From contig JABJMI010000324.1 in assembly GCA_018659505.1 (NCBI GenBank), positions 1-5,064 on the forward strand: a stretch of DNA of 5,064 nt. The letters run 5' to 3'. How positions within the stretch are numbered: position 1 is the stretch's first letter; every line of letters begins with the position of its first letter. The notes beneath the pieces were generated by a model. The model ran no database searches. It was not told the origin of the DNA and saw only the letters and a list, made by a program, of their open reading frames with translations. Made by a program: the position numbers and the translations under genes. This document shows positions 1 through 5,064 of the stretch, one piece after another. The stretch comes from Planctomicrobium sp. (GTDB taxonomy: Bacteria > Planctomycetota > Planctomycetia > Planctomycetales > Planctomycetaceae).

Positions 1-670
1 GGCGAATGACCATGCGATCACGAGCGGCGTTTTTCTCATCATCGGAAGAATCTTCCGACATGGTCAATTCGAAGTCCTTGCGATTTTCAATAAGCAAGTG
101 CTTCACAGTTGGCAAGTTGCCCGGCATACGACCGAGGATCTGCTCTTTCTTTGTGTTCTCGGTGTCTGATGTTCTTAATGTTCGCTCAAACGGTAAATCG
201 CCTGTGTGAACCTGATCAAGAATATCAATGGCAGTTGCCAGCGAGAAATCTGACTCCATCAAGGTTCGGCGATACCGTTTACGAGTAATTTCGATCTGCT
301 TCGCCAGGAAGATCTCATCTTCCCGAGTCAGCAAAGGGATGTTACCCATTTGGCTGAGATACATCCTAATTGGATCACGGGAAGACATCGGCGTTTCAGG
401 CTCGATGAGTCCTCGTGCAACCGCAAGTTCGGTTACTTCCGGCTCATTTGATTGTTGCTCCATACGGGTCTTTTCAGCGACCGTATCCGGACAATCAGGA
501 TCGTTCATCAGGGGGATGTCTTTTTCTTCGAGCGCCTGAATGATGCGGTCCATCATGACAGGATCACCACCTTCGTCAGGCAGATATTCATCAACTGCCT
601 GATAGGTTAAGAACCCTCGTTTTTTCGCTCGATCAATCAATCCTTTGAGACCTGAATCAAGGCGATGCAT
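1..670 (-). CDS. rpoD: RNA polymerase sigma factor RpoD (sigma-70), N-terminal part, runs off left edge
   Basis: Primary-type sigma factor, the cytoplasmic RNA polymerase subunit that directs the enzyme to promoters. I translated 223 codons from the ATG at 670; the frame is open to the window edge. Residues 1-60 (MHRLDSGLKGLIDRAKKRGF, then LTYQAVDEYLPDE) match region 1.1, the acidic autoinhibitory domain. Residues 99-129 (DPIRMYLSQMGNIPLLTRED, then EIFLAKQIE) are region 1.2. From 130 onward lies the non-conserved region, with ITRKRYRR, a VHTGDLPFERT stretch and ILGRMPGNLPTVKHLL, a layout I know from planctomycete RpoD proteins. Regions 2 to 4, which bind core enzyme and the -10 and -35 elements, would lie beyond the edge. 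The start is supported by GGGAG six bases upstream (677-681) and an in-frame stop near 707. No dnaG lies just upstream, although the two genes are often linked. An RpoD-like paralogue cannot be excluded; sigma-70 identity is near certain. Confidence 0.95.
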   Translation of the reverse strand, partial: MHRLDSGLKGLIDRAKKRGFLTYQAVDEYLPDEGGDPVMMDRIIQALEEKDIPLMNDPDCPDTVAEKTRMEQQSNEPEVTELAVARGLIEPETPMSSRDPIRMYLSQMGNIPLLTREDEIFLAKQIEITRKRYRRTLMESDFSLATAIDILDQVHTGDLPFERTLRTSDTENTKKEQILGRMPGNLPTVKHLLIENRKDFELTMSEDSSDDEKNAARDRMVIR

Positions 671-708
671 GGCTCGCTCCCACTTCTTTAACAATACGGT
701 TGTATGAA

Positions 709-714
709 ATTATA
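709..714 (-). promoter_or_regulatory. Candidate -10 box for the sigma factor gene
   Basis: The minus strand reads TATAAT exactly, 38 bases upstream of the sigma factor ATG. This would give a leader of about 30 bases containing the GGGAG ribosome-binding site. No good -35 hexamer lies at 17 bases; the closest, TTGATT, is 23 bases away, with a T8 run (727-734) in between. The position is right but the spacer is AT-rich, so a chance match is possible. Confidence 0.4.
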
Positions 715-843
715 AGACCCACGAGGAAAAAAAACGGAATCAATTTCCAAGATGGGCAATAGAGTCGAAATCAATGGTGATAGTGCGTATCGGAATTAAA
801 GATTCTAACTCAAAGACCACTATTACCTAATTTGACCTGTGTC

Positions 844-857
844 ACTGATTTATCAGT
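844..857. repeat. Small perfect inverted repeat upstream of the sigma factor gene
   Basis: ACTGAT, two T bases, then ATCAGT: six-base perfect arms, about 175 bases upstream of the sigma factor start and 130 bases upstream of its candidate -10 box. No U-tract follows closely on either strand, so it does not look like a terminator. It could be a protein-binding dyad. Arms this short occur by chance. Confidence 0.35.
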
Positions 858-973
858 CTTAACCTTTGCAGGAACTCATTACTTTGCCTTTGAAGAGCAA
901 AGCGTGTTGAGTTCAAGGACTGTAGACCTCGGATAATGAGATTCTACTTACAAGAGAACAGGTCCATGCTCTC

Positions 974-1014
974 GGGGACGATCATCCCCTTTGCGATCGC
1001 CAGATCTAATCTGG
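974..1014. repeat. Two adjacent short hairpins
   Basis: Two simple stem-loops sit ten bases apart. The first is GGGGA, a six-base loop, then TCCCC (974-989). The second is CCAGAT, CTA, ATCTGG (1000-1014), with a further GATC on either side that could extend it through a two-base bulge. Neither is followed by a T run on either strand. They may be part of a folded RNA or be chance dyads in a spacer rich in GATC and AATC words. Confidence 0.35.
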
Positions 1015-1148
1015 ATCAATGTCCGATTCAATCTCAGAGAATCAGAACCTGAAGATCGGTTCAAATTTGTCTGGCTTTGATTTGACCGACTTTGATTTAA
1101 TATGTGCAATGTGGTGACTTTGTGTTGCGATTTGAGTTGGTTCAAATC

Positions 1149-1212
1149 TTTGTTCTGCAACCTGCTTGGTGAGGTCGACGTCGACTCCGCCAAACAACAG
1201 GAAGACAACAAA
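1149..1212. repeat. 64-bp imperfect palindrome centred on GTCGACGTCGAC
   Basis: The centre (1174-1185) is a perfect 12-base palindrome. Moving outward, TTGG (1166-1169) pairs with CCAA (1190-1193) in register. CCTG (1161-1164) pairs with CAGG (1198-1201) across a three-base bulge, and TTTGTT (1149-1154) pairs with AACAAA (1207-1212). One A-C mismatch and a few G-T pairs are tolerated in the core. As RNA the inner 28 bases would make a solid stem with an ACGU loop. Because of the symmetry, both strands can encode the peptide VDVD in overlapping open frames, which makes those frames look related without being genes. The function is unknown: a protein-binding dyad, a structured RNA or a mobile-element relic are all possible. 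Confidence 0.6.
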
Positions 1213-1368
1213 CGAGGGGGGGTGTCGCCAATTCGCATTGAATTTAACGACAGGCAACTTCGGGTTGACAGCATCCTTACTTTCTCTCCCGGTTGAAAAC
1301 AGGACAGAAAACAGACTTTGAGATCACCGTAAACTATTTGAAAACAACAAGTTCAGTGAATCACATTT

Positions 1369-1418
1369 ATCTTAACAAAGTCTCTTTTCTAGTTTGTTAA
1401 GGATGTCATCCTAACAAA
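1369..1418. repeat. Three-copy ATC(C)TTAACAAA inverted repeat, alternative hairpins
   Basis: Three copies of one word alternate in orientation: ATCTTAACAAA (1369-1379, plus), TTTGTTAAGGAT (1393-1404, the same word on the minus strand) and ATCCTAACAAA (1408-1418, plus). The middle copy can pair with either neighbour. Pairing with the right copy gives an 11-bp stem with one bulged A (1399) and a GTC loop (1405-1407), flanked by an outer GTCTC (1380-1384) and GAGAC (1421-1425). Pairing with the left copy gives a competing stem with a 13-base loop. The layout resembles mutually exclusive RNA stems, or a cluster of binding sites for one regulator. It lies downstream of the propeller gene, in the region where its transcript should end, but no U-tract follows in that direction. 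Confidence 0.55.
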
Positions 1419-1422
1419 TGGA

Positions 1423-1470
1423 GACGGACCGTCCACGCAATTTTTTTTGAATCGGCAAATTTATTCAAAA
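1423..1470. repeat. Short palindrome, T8 run and AT-rich inverted repeat
   Basis: GACGG, A, CCGTC (1423-1433) is a perfect odd palindrome followed seven bases later by eight T (1441-1448). The end of that run begins an 8-bp perfect inverted repeat: TTTTGAAT (1445-1452) pairs with ATTCAAAA (1463-1470) across a ten-base loop. In the plus direction the first stem plus the T run loosely resembles an intrinsic terminator, but the stem is only five pairs and set too far from the run, and no plus-strand gene precedes it. In the minus direction, which is the propeller gene's direction, the second stem is AT-only and weak. Some role in transcript ending is possible. Confidence 0.3.
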
Positions 1471-1483
1471 TTCATTTCAGAAT

Positions 1484-1666
1484 CTATTTGTTATGTTTTT
1501 TATCGTCAAATCTTCTTTCCTCTATTAGGGTTCCGTCATCCTGAAAGGACATCCTCAATTCATCAAACGGCACTGATGGAATTGGAGATGTAAAGAATTC
1601 ACGTCTGCCTGCAACATCGAACATTGCTGCACATCTAAACATAAAATTCACACGAATATTGACCAC
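1484..1666 (-). CDS. Doubtful small ORF, 60 residues, no recognised family
   Basis: An open frame from GTG at 1666, 27 bases past the stop of the propeller gene on the same strand, so it could be co-transcribed. I do not recognise the product. It has a short hydrophobic N-terminal stretch (VNFMFRCAAMF), a middle containing TSPIPSVPFDEL and an acidic/basic tail (EERRFDDKKHNK), with no signal peptide or known motif. No ribosome-binding site precedes the GTG, and internal ATG codons at residues 9 and 15 do no better. The residue mix looks more protein-like than other short frames in this spacer, so it may be a real small gene, the end of a decayed one, or chance. Confidence 0.2.
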   Translation of the reverse strand: MVNIRVNFMFRCAAMFDVAGRREFFTSPIPSVPFDELRMSFQDDGTLIEERRFDDKKHNK

Positions 1667-1693
1667 ATCAATCGAAATCGTGCGTATAAGACC

Positions 1694-2941
1694 TCATAAA
1701 CCGGGTGCAACGGCAAGACACTTCAACGTGCTTTGATCCCTGATAAGCAAGCAACCCTCAGAAAGCGCTGGAAGCGCACGAACCGTACCACGCAAGGGAC
1801 GTGCCTTAGACAGAATTTTCGCTCCAGATGGACCGAGTTCAGCTAACAGAAGTTCGCCGTTAGTTTTACAAATGAGAAACTTATCATCAGCTGCGAGAAT
1901 TGTCCCGTATCCAAAGTCCGGTTTGGTCCATTGAACCTTTCCTGACGACAACTCCAAACATTTAAGATCAGCAGGCGGCTGATCATCACGACCATCGATC
2001 ACATAGATAAAACCATCTCTATGAATAGGAGTGCAATACTGGGAAGCGAGAGCTCTTTCTTCCTTCCAGATTGTTTCGAAATTTAACAAATTGAATTCAG
2101 CGTAGACCGATCCGATTCCATAACTTGATGTCACAAGAAAATGGTCATCAACCACAATCGGGGTCGCTGCATTCACGGTCGGACCTCTTTGACCGAACGG
2201 AAATTGAAACCGAAGCGCACCAGACTTGGCATCGAGCAAACTACATTTGTAGCGTGTCACAATCAGAACATGTTCGATCCCGGAAATGGTACAGGAAGTC
2301 GGCGCCGCGTAGCTGGCAGGCTCTTCTGTCTTCTGCCAAACAACTTCACCATCAGCCAAAGCAAAAGCAACGATCCCTGCCTTCTGTCGTGAACCACCGA
2401 CATTTACGATGACGTTTCCATCGATCACTATCGGACTGCTCCCGGCTCCAAAATATCCTTCGCGAGCTTGAAAGTCGTCGTGAGTCTTCACTTGCCAGAG
2501 CCGGTCCCCCGATTTGAGATCTGTGCATGTCAAAACTCCCTGCGCACCAAAGGTGATCACCTTACCGTCAGCGATTGCCGGGACACACAGCGGACCATCA
2601 CCAATACTGCCACCGACCTGCGGATAAAAAGTGGTTGCATAACCGTTCTTCCACAACGTCTCTCCGGTTTTCAAATCAAGGGCTTCTATCGCTTCCTCAT
2701 TTTCGTCCCGGTGAAAGAGAATCGCGACACGGTCTTTCACAGCCAGACCGGCGTACCCATGTCCAACCTCTCGTTCCCATAAAACCTGTGGACCCTCTTT
2801 GGGCCATTTATCGAGTAACTTTTCGTCAGCCGATGCGATTCCATTTCGCGTCTCGCCAAGAATTTGAGGCCAATCGCCCGCACTCAGACTAGGGCAACAC
2901 ACGCTGAGTAAAAGTAGCCATCCATTTAGAAATCGTAACAT
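1694..2941 (-). CDS. Exported PQQ-like beta-propeller repeat protein
   Basis: Complete 415-residue protein. Residues 1-21 form a signal peptide (short basic start, hydrophobic core LNGWLLLLSVCC, likely cut after SLSA), so the mature protein should be periplasmic or outside the cell. It begins with DWPQILGETRNGIA, a form of the DWPQ...R.G opening common in planctomycete PQQ-repeat proteins. Propeller-blade motifs of the A-x-D-x-x-x-G-x-x-x-W type recur at about residues 87-98, 139-150, 192-203, 235-246, 282-293, 328-339 and 366-378, with a last strand at 397-411 that may close a seven- or eight-bladed ring. Such repeats occur in BamB and in quinoprotein dehydrogenases. I see no haem site and no vicinal cysteines in the mature part, so enzyme activity is not supported; a binding or scaffold role is an inference. 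The start is backed by GGAG at 2949-2952, seven bases upstream. It is divergent from the gene at 3445. Confidence 0.9.
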   Translation of the reverse strand: MLRFLNGWLLLLSVCCPSLSAGDWPQILGETRNGIASADEKLLDKWPKEGPQVLWEREVGHGYAGLAVKDRVAILFHRDENEEAIEALDLKTGETLWKNGYATTFYPQVGGSIGDGPLCVPAIADGKVITFGAQGVLTCTDLKSGDRLWQVKTHDDFQAREGYFGAGSSPIVIDGNVIVNVGGSRQKAGIVAFALADGEVVWQKTEEPASYAAPTSCTISGIEHVLIVTRYKCSLLDAKSGALRFQFPFGQRGPTVNAATPIVVDDHFLVTSSYGIGSVYAEFNLLNFETIWKEERALASQYCTPIHRDGFIYVIDGRDDQPPADLKCLELSSGKVQWTKPDFGYGTILAADDKFLICKTNGELLLAELGPSGAKILSKARPLRGTVRALPALSEGCLLIRDQSTLKCLAVAPGL

Positions 2942-2991
2942 CCTGTTTCTCCGATCAATTCATGTCTTCGTTCGTTCTAACTAAATGCCAC

Positions 2992-3021
2992 ACAATAGTT
3001 GGCGTCCCAGAGCATTTCCAA
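2992..3021 (-). promoter_or_regulatory. Candidate promoter for the propeller gene
   Basis: On the minus strand a TTGGAA hexamer (3016-3021) and a TATTGT hexamer (2992-2997) are separated by 18 bases, each matching four of six sigma-70 consensus positions. Transcription would begin near 2985, leaving a leader of about 45 bases that includes the GGAG site. The -35 hexamer lies inside a 6+6 palindrome. The matches are moderate, so this is only a candidate. Confidence 0.3.
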
Positions 3022-3025
3022 TGCT
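3011..3025. repeat. Perfect 6+6 palindrome over the candidate -35 element
   Basis: AGCATT, TCC, AATGCT: perfect six-base arms around a three-base spacer, about 70 bases upstream of the propeller gene start. It overlaps the candidate -35 hexamer of that gene, the place where a dimeric repressor or activator would bind. No second copy was noticed in the window. Confidence 0.4.
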
Positions 3026-3183
3026 TCTCTTGTCCGCGAAGTACGTTCTCATAAGTTGAAACACTAGCGCCACGAGACAGAACTGTTAAGACTGATTTTA
3101 AAAATTCTCTAGGTAAGCCTGGATTCCATTGTCTTTAACATACAAACCAAAATGCAGCGTGACACATATTAGTATCAGAGCAA

Positions 3184-3290
3184 GTCCTCCGACATCCCAC
3201 TCCGGCAATTCCTGTTCGCTGATTGAAATGGTTTTCATCATTAGAGCTTTCTCGATTTCTTCTCAACCGTAACGTGCTCCGACAACCCAC
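3184..3290. repeat. Degenerate 17-bp direct repeat, 90 bp apart
   Basis: GTCCTCCGACATCCCAC (3184-3200) and GTGCTCCGACAACCCAC (3274-3290) agree at 15 of 17 positions. The offset of exactly 90 bases keeps them in one reading frame on the minus strand, where they read as VGCRRT and VGCRST. They could be paired regulator sites between the divergent genes, a relic of a duplicated coding segment, or chance. Confidence 0.35.
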
Positions 3291-3444
3291 AGCGATTATT
3301 ACGAATGAAGACAACACCAGTCTGCTCATTCAGATATTTAGATAATGATATCCCCGTGAACGGTTAAGATTTTCCTTTACGCTCCCCTAGGCGTCTGTCA
3401 AACTGCATGGACTGACTCGATTCACTCCAGAAGGTTTGGCCGAT

Positions 3445-5064
3445 ATGCACAACTCTGAATTCCGCTCTTTCAGTTCTATTTTCACCCTCAGTGTTCTATT
3501 GATTGGGCTGAGTCTCCCGCCGCTCTTTGCACAAGACGCAACAAAGCCTGAGCAGGGAGAAGAACAAGAGAAAGCAGCAGTCATCCCCGACGAACCAAAA
3601 TCCATCGATCCAGCTTCACTGGTGCATCCGAGTTTGGCTAAGAAAGCGACTGTCGAGTTTGATGAAGCGACACTTGCCGAAATCAAAACCTGGCTGGAAG
3701 AAGCAACCGAACTGCCGGTTGTTATCGACATCGCTGAGTTAGAGAATGATGGGCGATCCATCCACGATGAGTATTCGGATCGACTTAATGACGCCCCAAT
3801 CTATTTCTTATTGAATCGATTGGATGCAAAACAACTCAGCTGGTACGTCAACGACGAAATTCTTTACATCACGACTGAGTTGGCACTCGCCCATCTACTG
3901 GAGACGAAGACAGATCCAGTTGGGGACCTTCTCGATGCGGGCTTTGACGAGACTTCCTTGCTCGAAGTTATTTTCAGCGCAACACCCGGACCATGGCAGG
4001 ATATCGATCAGGAGGGCGGAGATGCGAAACTTCTGGGTGATGTCCTATTCATCAATCAAACACCACAGCTACACTTAAGAATTCAAGGTCTACTGACTTC
4101 TCTTCGCAATCATGGAAAGGAAACATATTCGTTTGAGCCTGAGCAACATCAAACGATTCATCAACGATTGCAGGAGCCGGGAACGATCGACTTTCAGAAC
4201 GAACCATTGTTCCGCGTCGTTCAGTCTCTCAGCGAACAAACGGGGCTCGATATTCGTCTCGACGAACAAGAAATGCGGAACGATGGCAGAAGTCCGCGAG
4301 ATACAGTCTCGTTGTCGATTAAGAATCGAAAGCTGAAAACGATTCTAGATTTACTTTTCGGAGAATTGAATCTTACCACTGTTGTCGAAAACGGGACGGT
4401 CCTGGTCACGACCGAACTGGCTGCAACTTCTCGACTGAAAACTGTCGTTTATAACATTAGCGATTTATGCAAAAGCAATTCTGAAAACATGGGGCTGATG
4501 GACGCCATTCAGAGTCAAACATCAGGACCATGGCAAGAGATTGACCAGGAAGGAGGCGACATCGTGTTCCCTCGCTACGACGTCATGGTCGTTCGGCAAA
4601 CAGAAACAGTCCTCGCTGAAGTGCGCACGCTGTTGGCAACCTACCGTGAAGCAATCAAGCTTTCGAAACCACGACAAAAGAAGGACGACAGCAATGATGT
4701 CATCACGCACTATTACAAACTTGATACAGCGATCTCTGAGGAGTTATGGGATAGCCTCTGGATATTAATTCCTGAAGGCAAAGTGGAAAAGGTTGATGGG
4801 CAACCAGAGAACTTGGGAAGAGTGCTCGTGTTTCCTTCCCAGTCGACATTGAAACAAGGCGTTGTAGGAAACTCAAAGGCGGGGCATTCCACAGCCGATA
4901 TTGCACTGATCCCGCAGTCAACAATGATCATTACGCATTACAAGAAAATTCATTTACAGATCGAGGAACTGATTAAGCGAATCGAAGCGGGTGACCCACC
5001 TGTCGGAAGCACCTCCGAAGAAAGACCTTCGCGCGGACGACAAAACATGGGTGGTGGTCAACAA
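3445..5064 (+). CDS. Exported protein with tandem STN/secretin-N0-like modules, runs off right edge
   Basis: 540 codons, open to the window edge. Residues 1-29 form a signal peptide (core IFTLSVLLIGLSLPPLFA, likely cut before Q30), followed by an acidic Glu/Lys/Pro linker to about 65. Residues 69-149 and 247-327 resemble the STN (secretin and TonB short N-terminal) fold: a V-x-F-x-x-x-x-L start, a helix, a [LI]DI strand, a second helix LxxLL or ILDLLF, and an ending V-x-x-x-[EG]-x-[LV]-[YV]-[IV]TTELA. Each is followed by a second alpha/beta half (150-223; 328-403) with the shared GPWQ-[DE]-IDQEGGD motif at 182-193 and 361-372. Residues 418-516 look like a divergent third second-half. The tail (517-540) is charged then Gly/Gln-rich, suggesting the C-terminus is close. 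STN domains usually precede secretin or TonB-receptor barrels; none is visible here, so secretin activity is not supported. An AGAAGG lies ten bases before the ATG, and a nearer out-of-frame ATG (3407) stops at once. Exact role unknown. Confidence 0.85.
   Translation, partial: MHNSEFRSFSSIFTLSVLLIGLSLPPLFAQDATKPEQGEEQEKAAVIPDEPKSIDPASLVHPSLAKKATVEFDEATLAEIKTWLEEATELPVVIDIAELENDGRSIHDEYSDRLNDAPIYFLLNRLDAKQLSWYVNDEILYITTELALAHLLETKTDPVGDLLDAGFDETSLLEVIFSATPGPWQDIDQEGGDAKLLGDVLFINQTPQLHLRIQGLLTSLRNHGKETYSFEPEQHQTIHQRLQEPGTIDFQNEPLFRVVQSLSEQTGLDIRLDEQEMRNDGRSPRDTVSLSIKNRKLKTILDLLFGELNLTTVVENGTVLVTTELAATSRLKTVVYNISDLCKSNSENMGLMDAIQSQTSGPWQEIDQEGGDIVFPRYDVMVVRQTETVLAEVRTLLATYREAIKLSKPRQKKDDSNDVITHYYKLDTAISEELWDSLWILIPEGKVEKVDGQPENLGRVLVFPSQSTLKQGVVGNSKAGHSTADIALIPQSTMIITHYKKIHLQIEELIKRIEAGDPPVGSTSEERPSRGRQNMGGGQQ
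3649..4653 (+). repeat. Internal tandem duplication within the STN-like gene
   Basis: Codons 69-223 (3649-4113) and 247-403 (4183-4653) encode two copies of the same two-part module, offset by 178-179 codons. The proteins are diverged except around the tryptophan motif, where the DNA still shares the 11-mer GGACCATGGCA (3988-3998 and 4525-4535) and most following codons differ only in third positions. This points to an old intragenic duplication with strong selection on that loop. A partial third unit (codons 418-516) lacks the tryptophan motif. Confidence 0.8.

Larger units (their letters stand above)
671..1693. other. Long intergenic spacer without a convincing gene
   Basis: About 1 kb between the sigma factor start and the stop of the propeller gene. 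Short open frames exist on both strands, but most are Ser/Arg/Asn-rich, lack ribosome-binding sites and overlap one another, so they read as chance frames. The sole weak exception (1484-1666) is listed separately. The stretch is AT-rich with homopolymer runs: T8 on the minus strand at 727-734, G7 at 1216-1222 and T8 at 1441-1448. It holds several inverted repeats, listed separately, and short direct repeats such as CTTTGATTT at 1075-1083 and 1090-1098, and GGTTCAAAT at 1058-1066 and 1139-1147. It could be an ordinary roomy planctomycete spacer, a decayed gene, or the site of a structured RNA; the sequence alone does not decide. Confidence 0.6.
2942..3444. other. Divergent intergenic region
   Basis: About 500 bases between the starts of the propeller gene (minus) and the STN-like gene (plus), so it should hold both promoters. 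A candidate for the leftward promoter and a palindrome are listed separately. For the rightward gene, GATAAT at 3341-3346 is a possible -10 box but lacks a good -35 partner, and the leader would be about 90 bases. A 64-codon minus frame (3135-3329) has a vaguely lipoprotein-like start (AVGC) but no ribosome-binding site and a Cys/Arg-rich remainder; I do not call it a gene. No tRNA or intrinsic terminator is visible. Confidence 0.6.

Noticed and set aside
6..539. Plus-strand open frames of 67 and 103 codons
   Set aside because: They lie opposite the clear sigma factor frame and encode Ser/Arg-rich sequence with no recognisable motif.
727..752. T8 run on the minus strand after a GGAA...TTCC stem, as an intrinsic terminator
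   Set aside because: The stem is only four pairs, and no clear gene on that strand ends just before it.
1058..1147. GGTTCAAAT words resembling a tRNA T-loop
   Set aside because: The flanking bases do not form a T stem at either copy and no acceptor or anticodon stem could be placed.
948..1296. Overlapping open frames on both strands, with similar VDVD peptides
   Set aside because: They overlap each other, have low-complexity content and no ribosome-binding sites; the shared peptide is explained by the palindrome at 1149-1212.
2125..2892. Plus-strand open frames opposite the propeller gene
   Set aside because: They are antisense to a complete gene with signal peptide, repeats and a ribosome-binding site, and show no protein-like features.
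1694..2941. Calling the propeller protein a quinoprotein alcohol dehydrogenase or BamB
   Set aside because: The visible features support only the propeller fold; no haem site, catalytic cysteine pair or clear lipobox is present.
3135..3329. 64-codon minus-strand frame with a lipoprotein-like start (AVGC)
   Set aside because: No ribosome-binding site, a poor lipobox and a Cys/Arg-rich remainder unlike a lipoprotein; it lies in a promoter region.
3387..4931. Other-frame open frames on both strands across the STN-like gene
   Set aside because: The continuous 540-codon plus frame has a signal peptide and repeated domains; the others are chance frames within it.

Overview
The window looks like chromosomal DNA from a member of the Planctomycetota. 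The evidence is a housekeeping sigma factor whose N-terminus follows the planctomycete RpoD pattern, a secreted PQQ-type beta-propeller protein that opens with the DWPQ...R.G motif common in that phylum, and low coding density (about 1.5 kb of 5 kb carries no convincing gene). Base composition looks moderate, with AT-rich spacers. I can suggest the phylum but not a genus.

Layout. Positions 1-670 (minus) hold the first 223 codons of an rpoD-type sigma-70 gene that runs off the left edge. A long spacer follows (671-1693). It has no convincing protein gene but contains several inverted repeats: a 64-bp imperfect palindrome centred on a 12-bp perfect one (1149-1212), small hairpins near 844 and 974-1014, and a cluster of three between 1369 and 1470. 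It also holds one weak 60-codon ORF (1484-1666, minus). Positions 1694-2941 (minus) encode a complete 415-residue exported beta-propeller protein. A roughly 500-bp divergent intergenic region (2942-3444) carries candidate promoter elements, a 6+6 palindrome and a degenerate direct repeat. Positions 3445-5064 (plus) encode 540 residues of an exported protein that runs off the right edge.

The right-hand protein is the most distinctive item. It contains two tandem copies of a roughly 155-residue module. Each copy has an STN/secretin-N0-like half and a second small alpha/beta half carrying the motif GPWQ-[DE]-IDQEGGD. A divergent third copy of the second half follows, then a charged, Gly/Gln-rich tail. 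No secretin pore domain is visible. The propeller gene and this gene are divergently transcribed and both products appear exported, so a shared envelope role is possible but unproven. Nothing ties either gene to rpoD, which has its own ribosome-binding site and a plausible -10 box.

I see no tRNA, rRNA, CRISPR array, transposase or convincing intrinsic terminator. I did not find strong evidence for a new multi-gene system. The better leads are the duplicated STN-like protein and the structured non-coding spacer.
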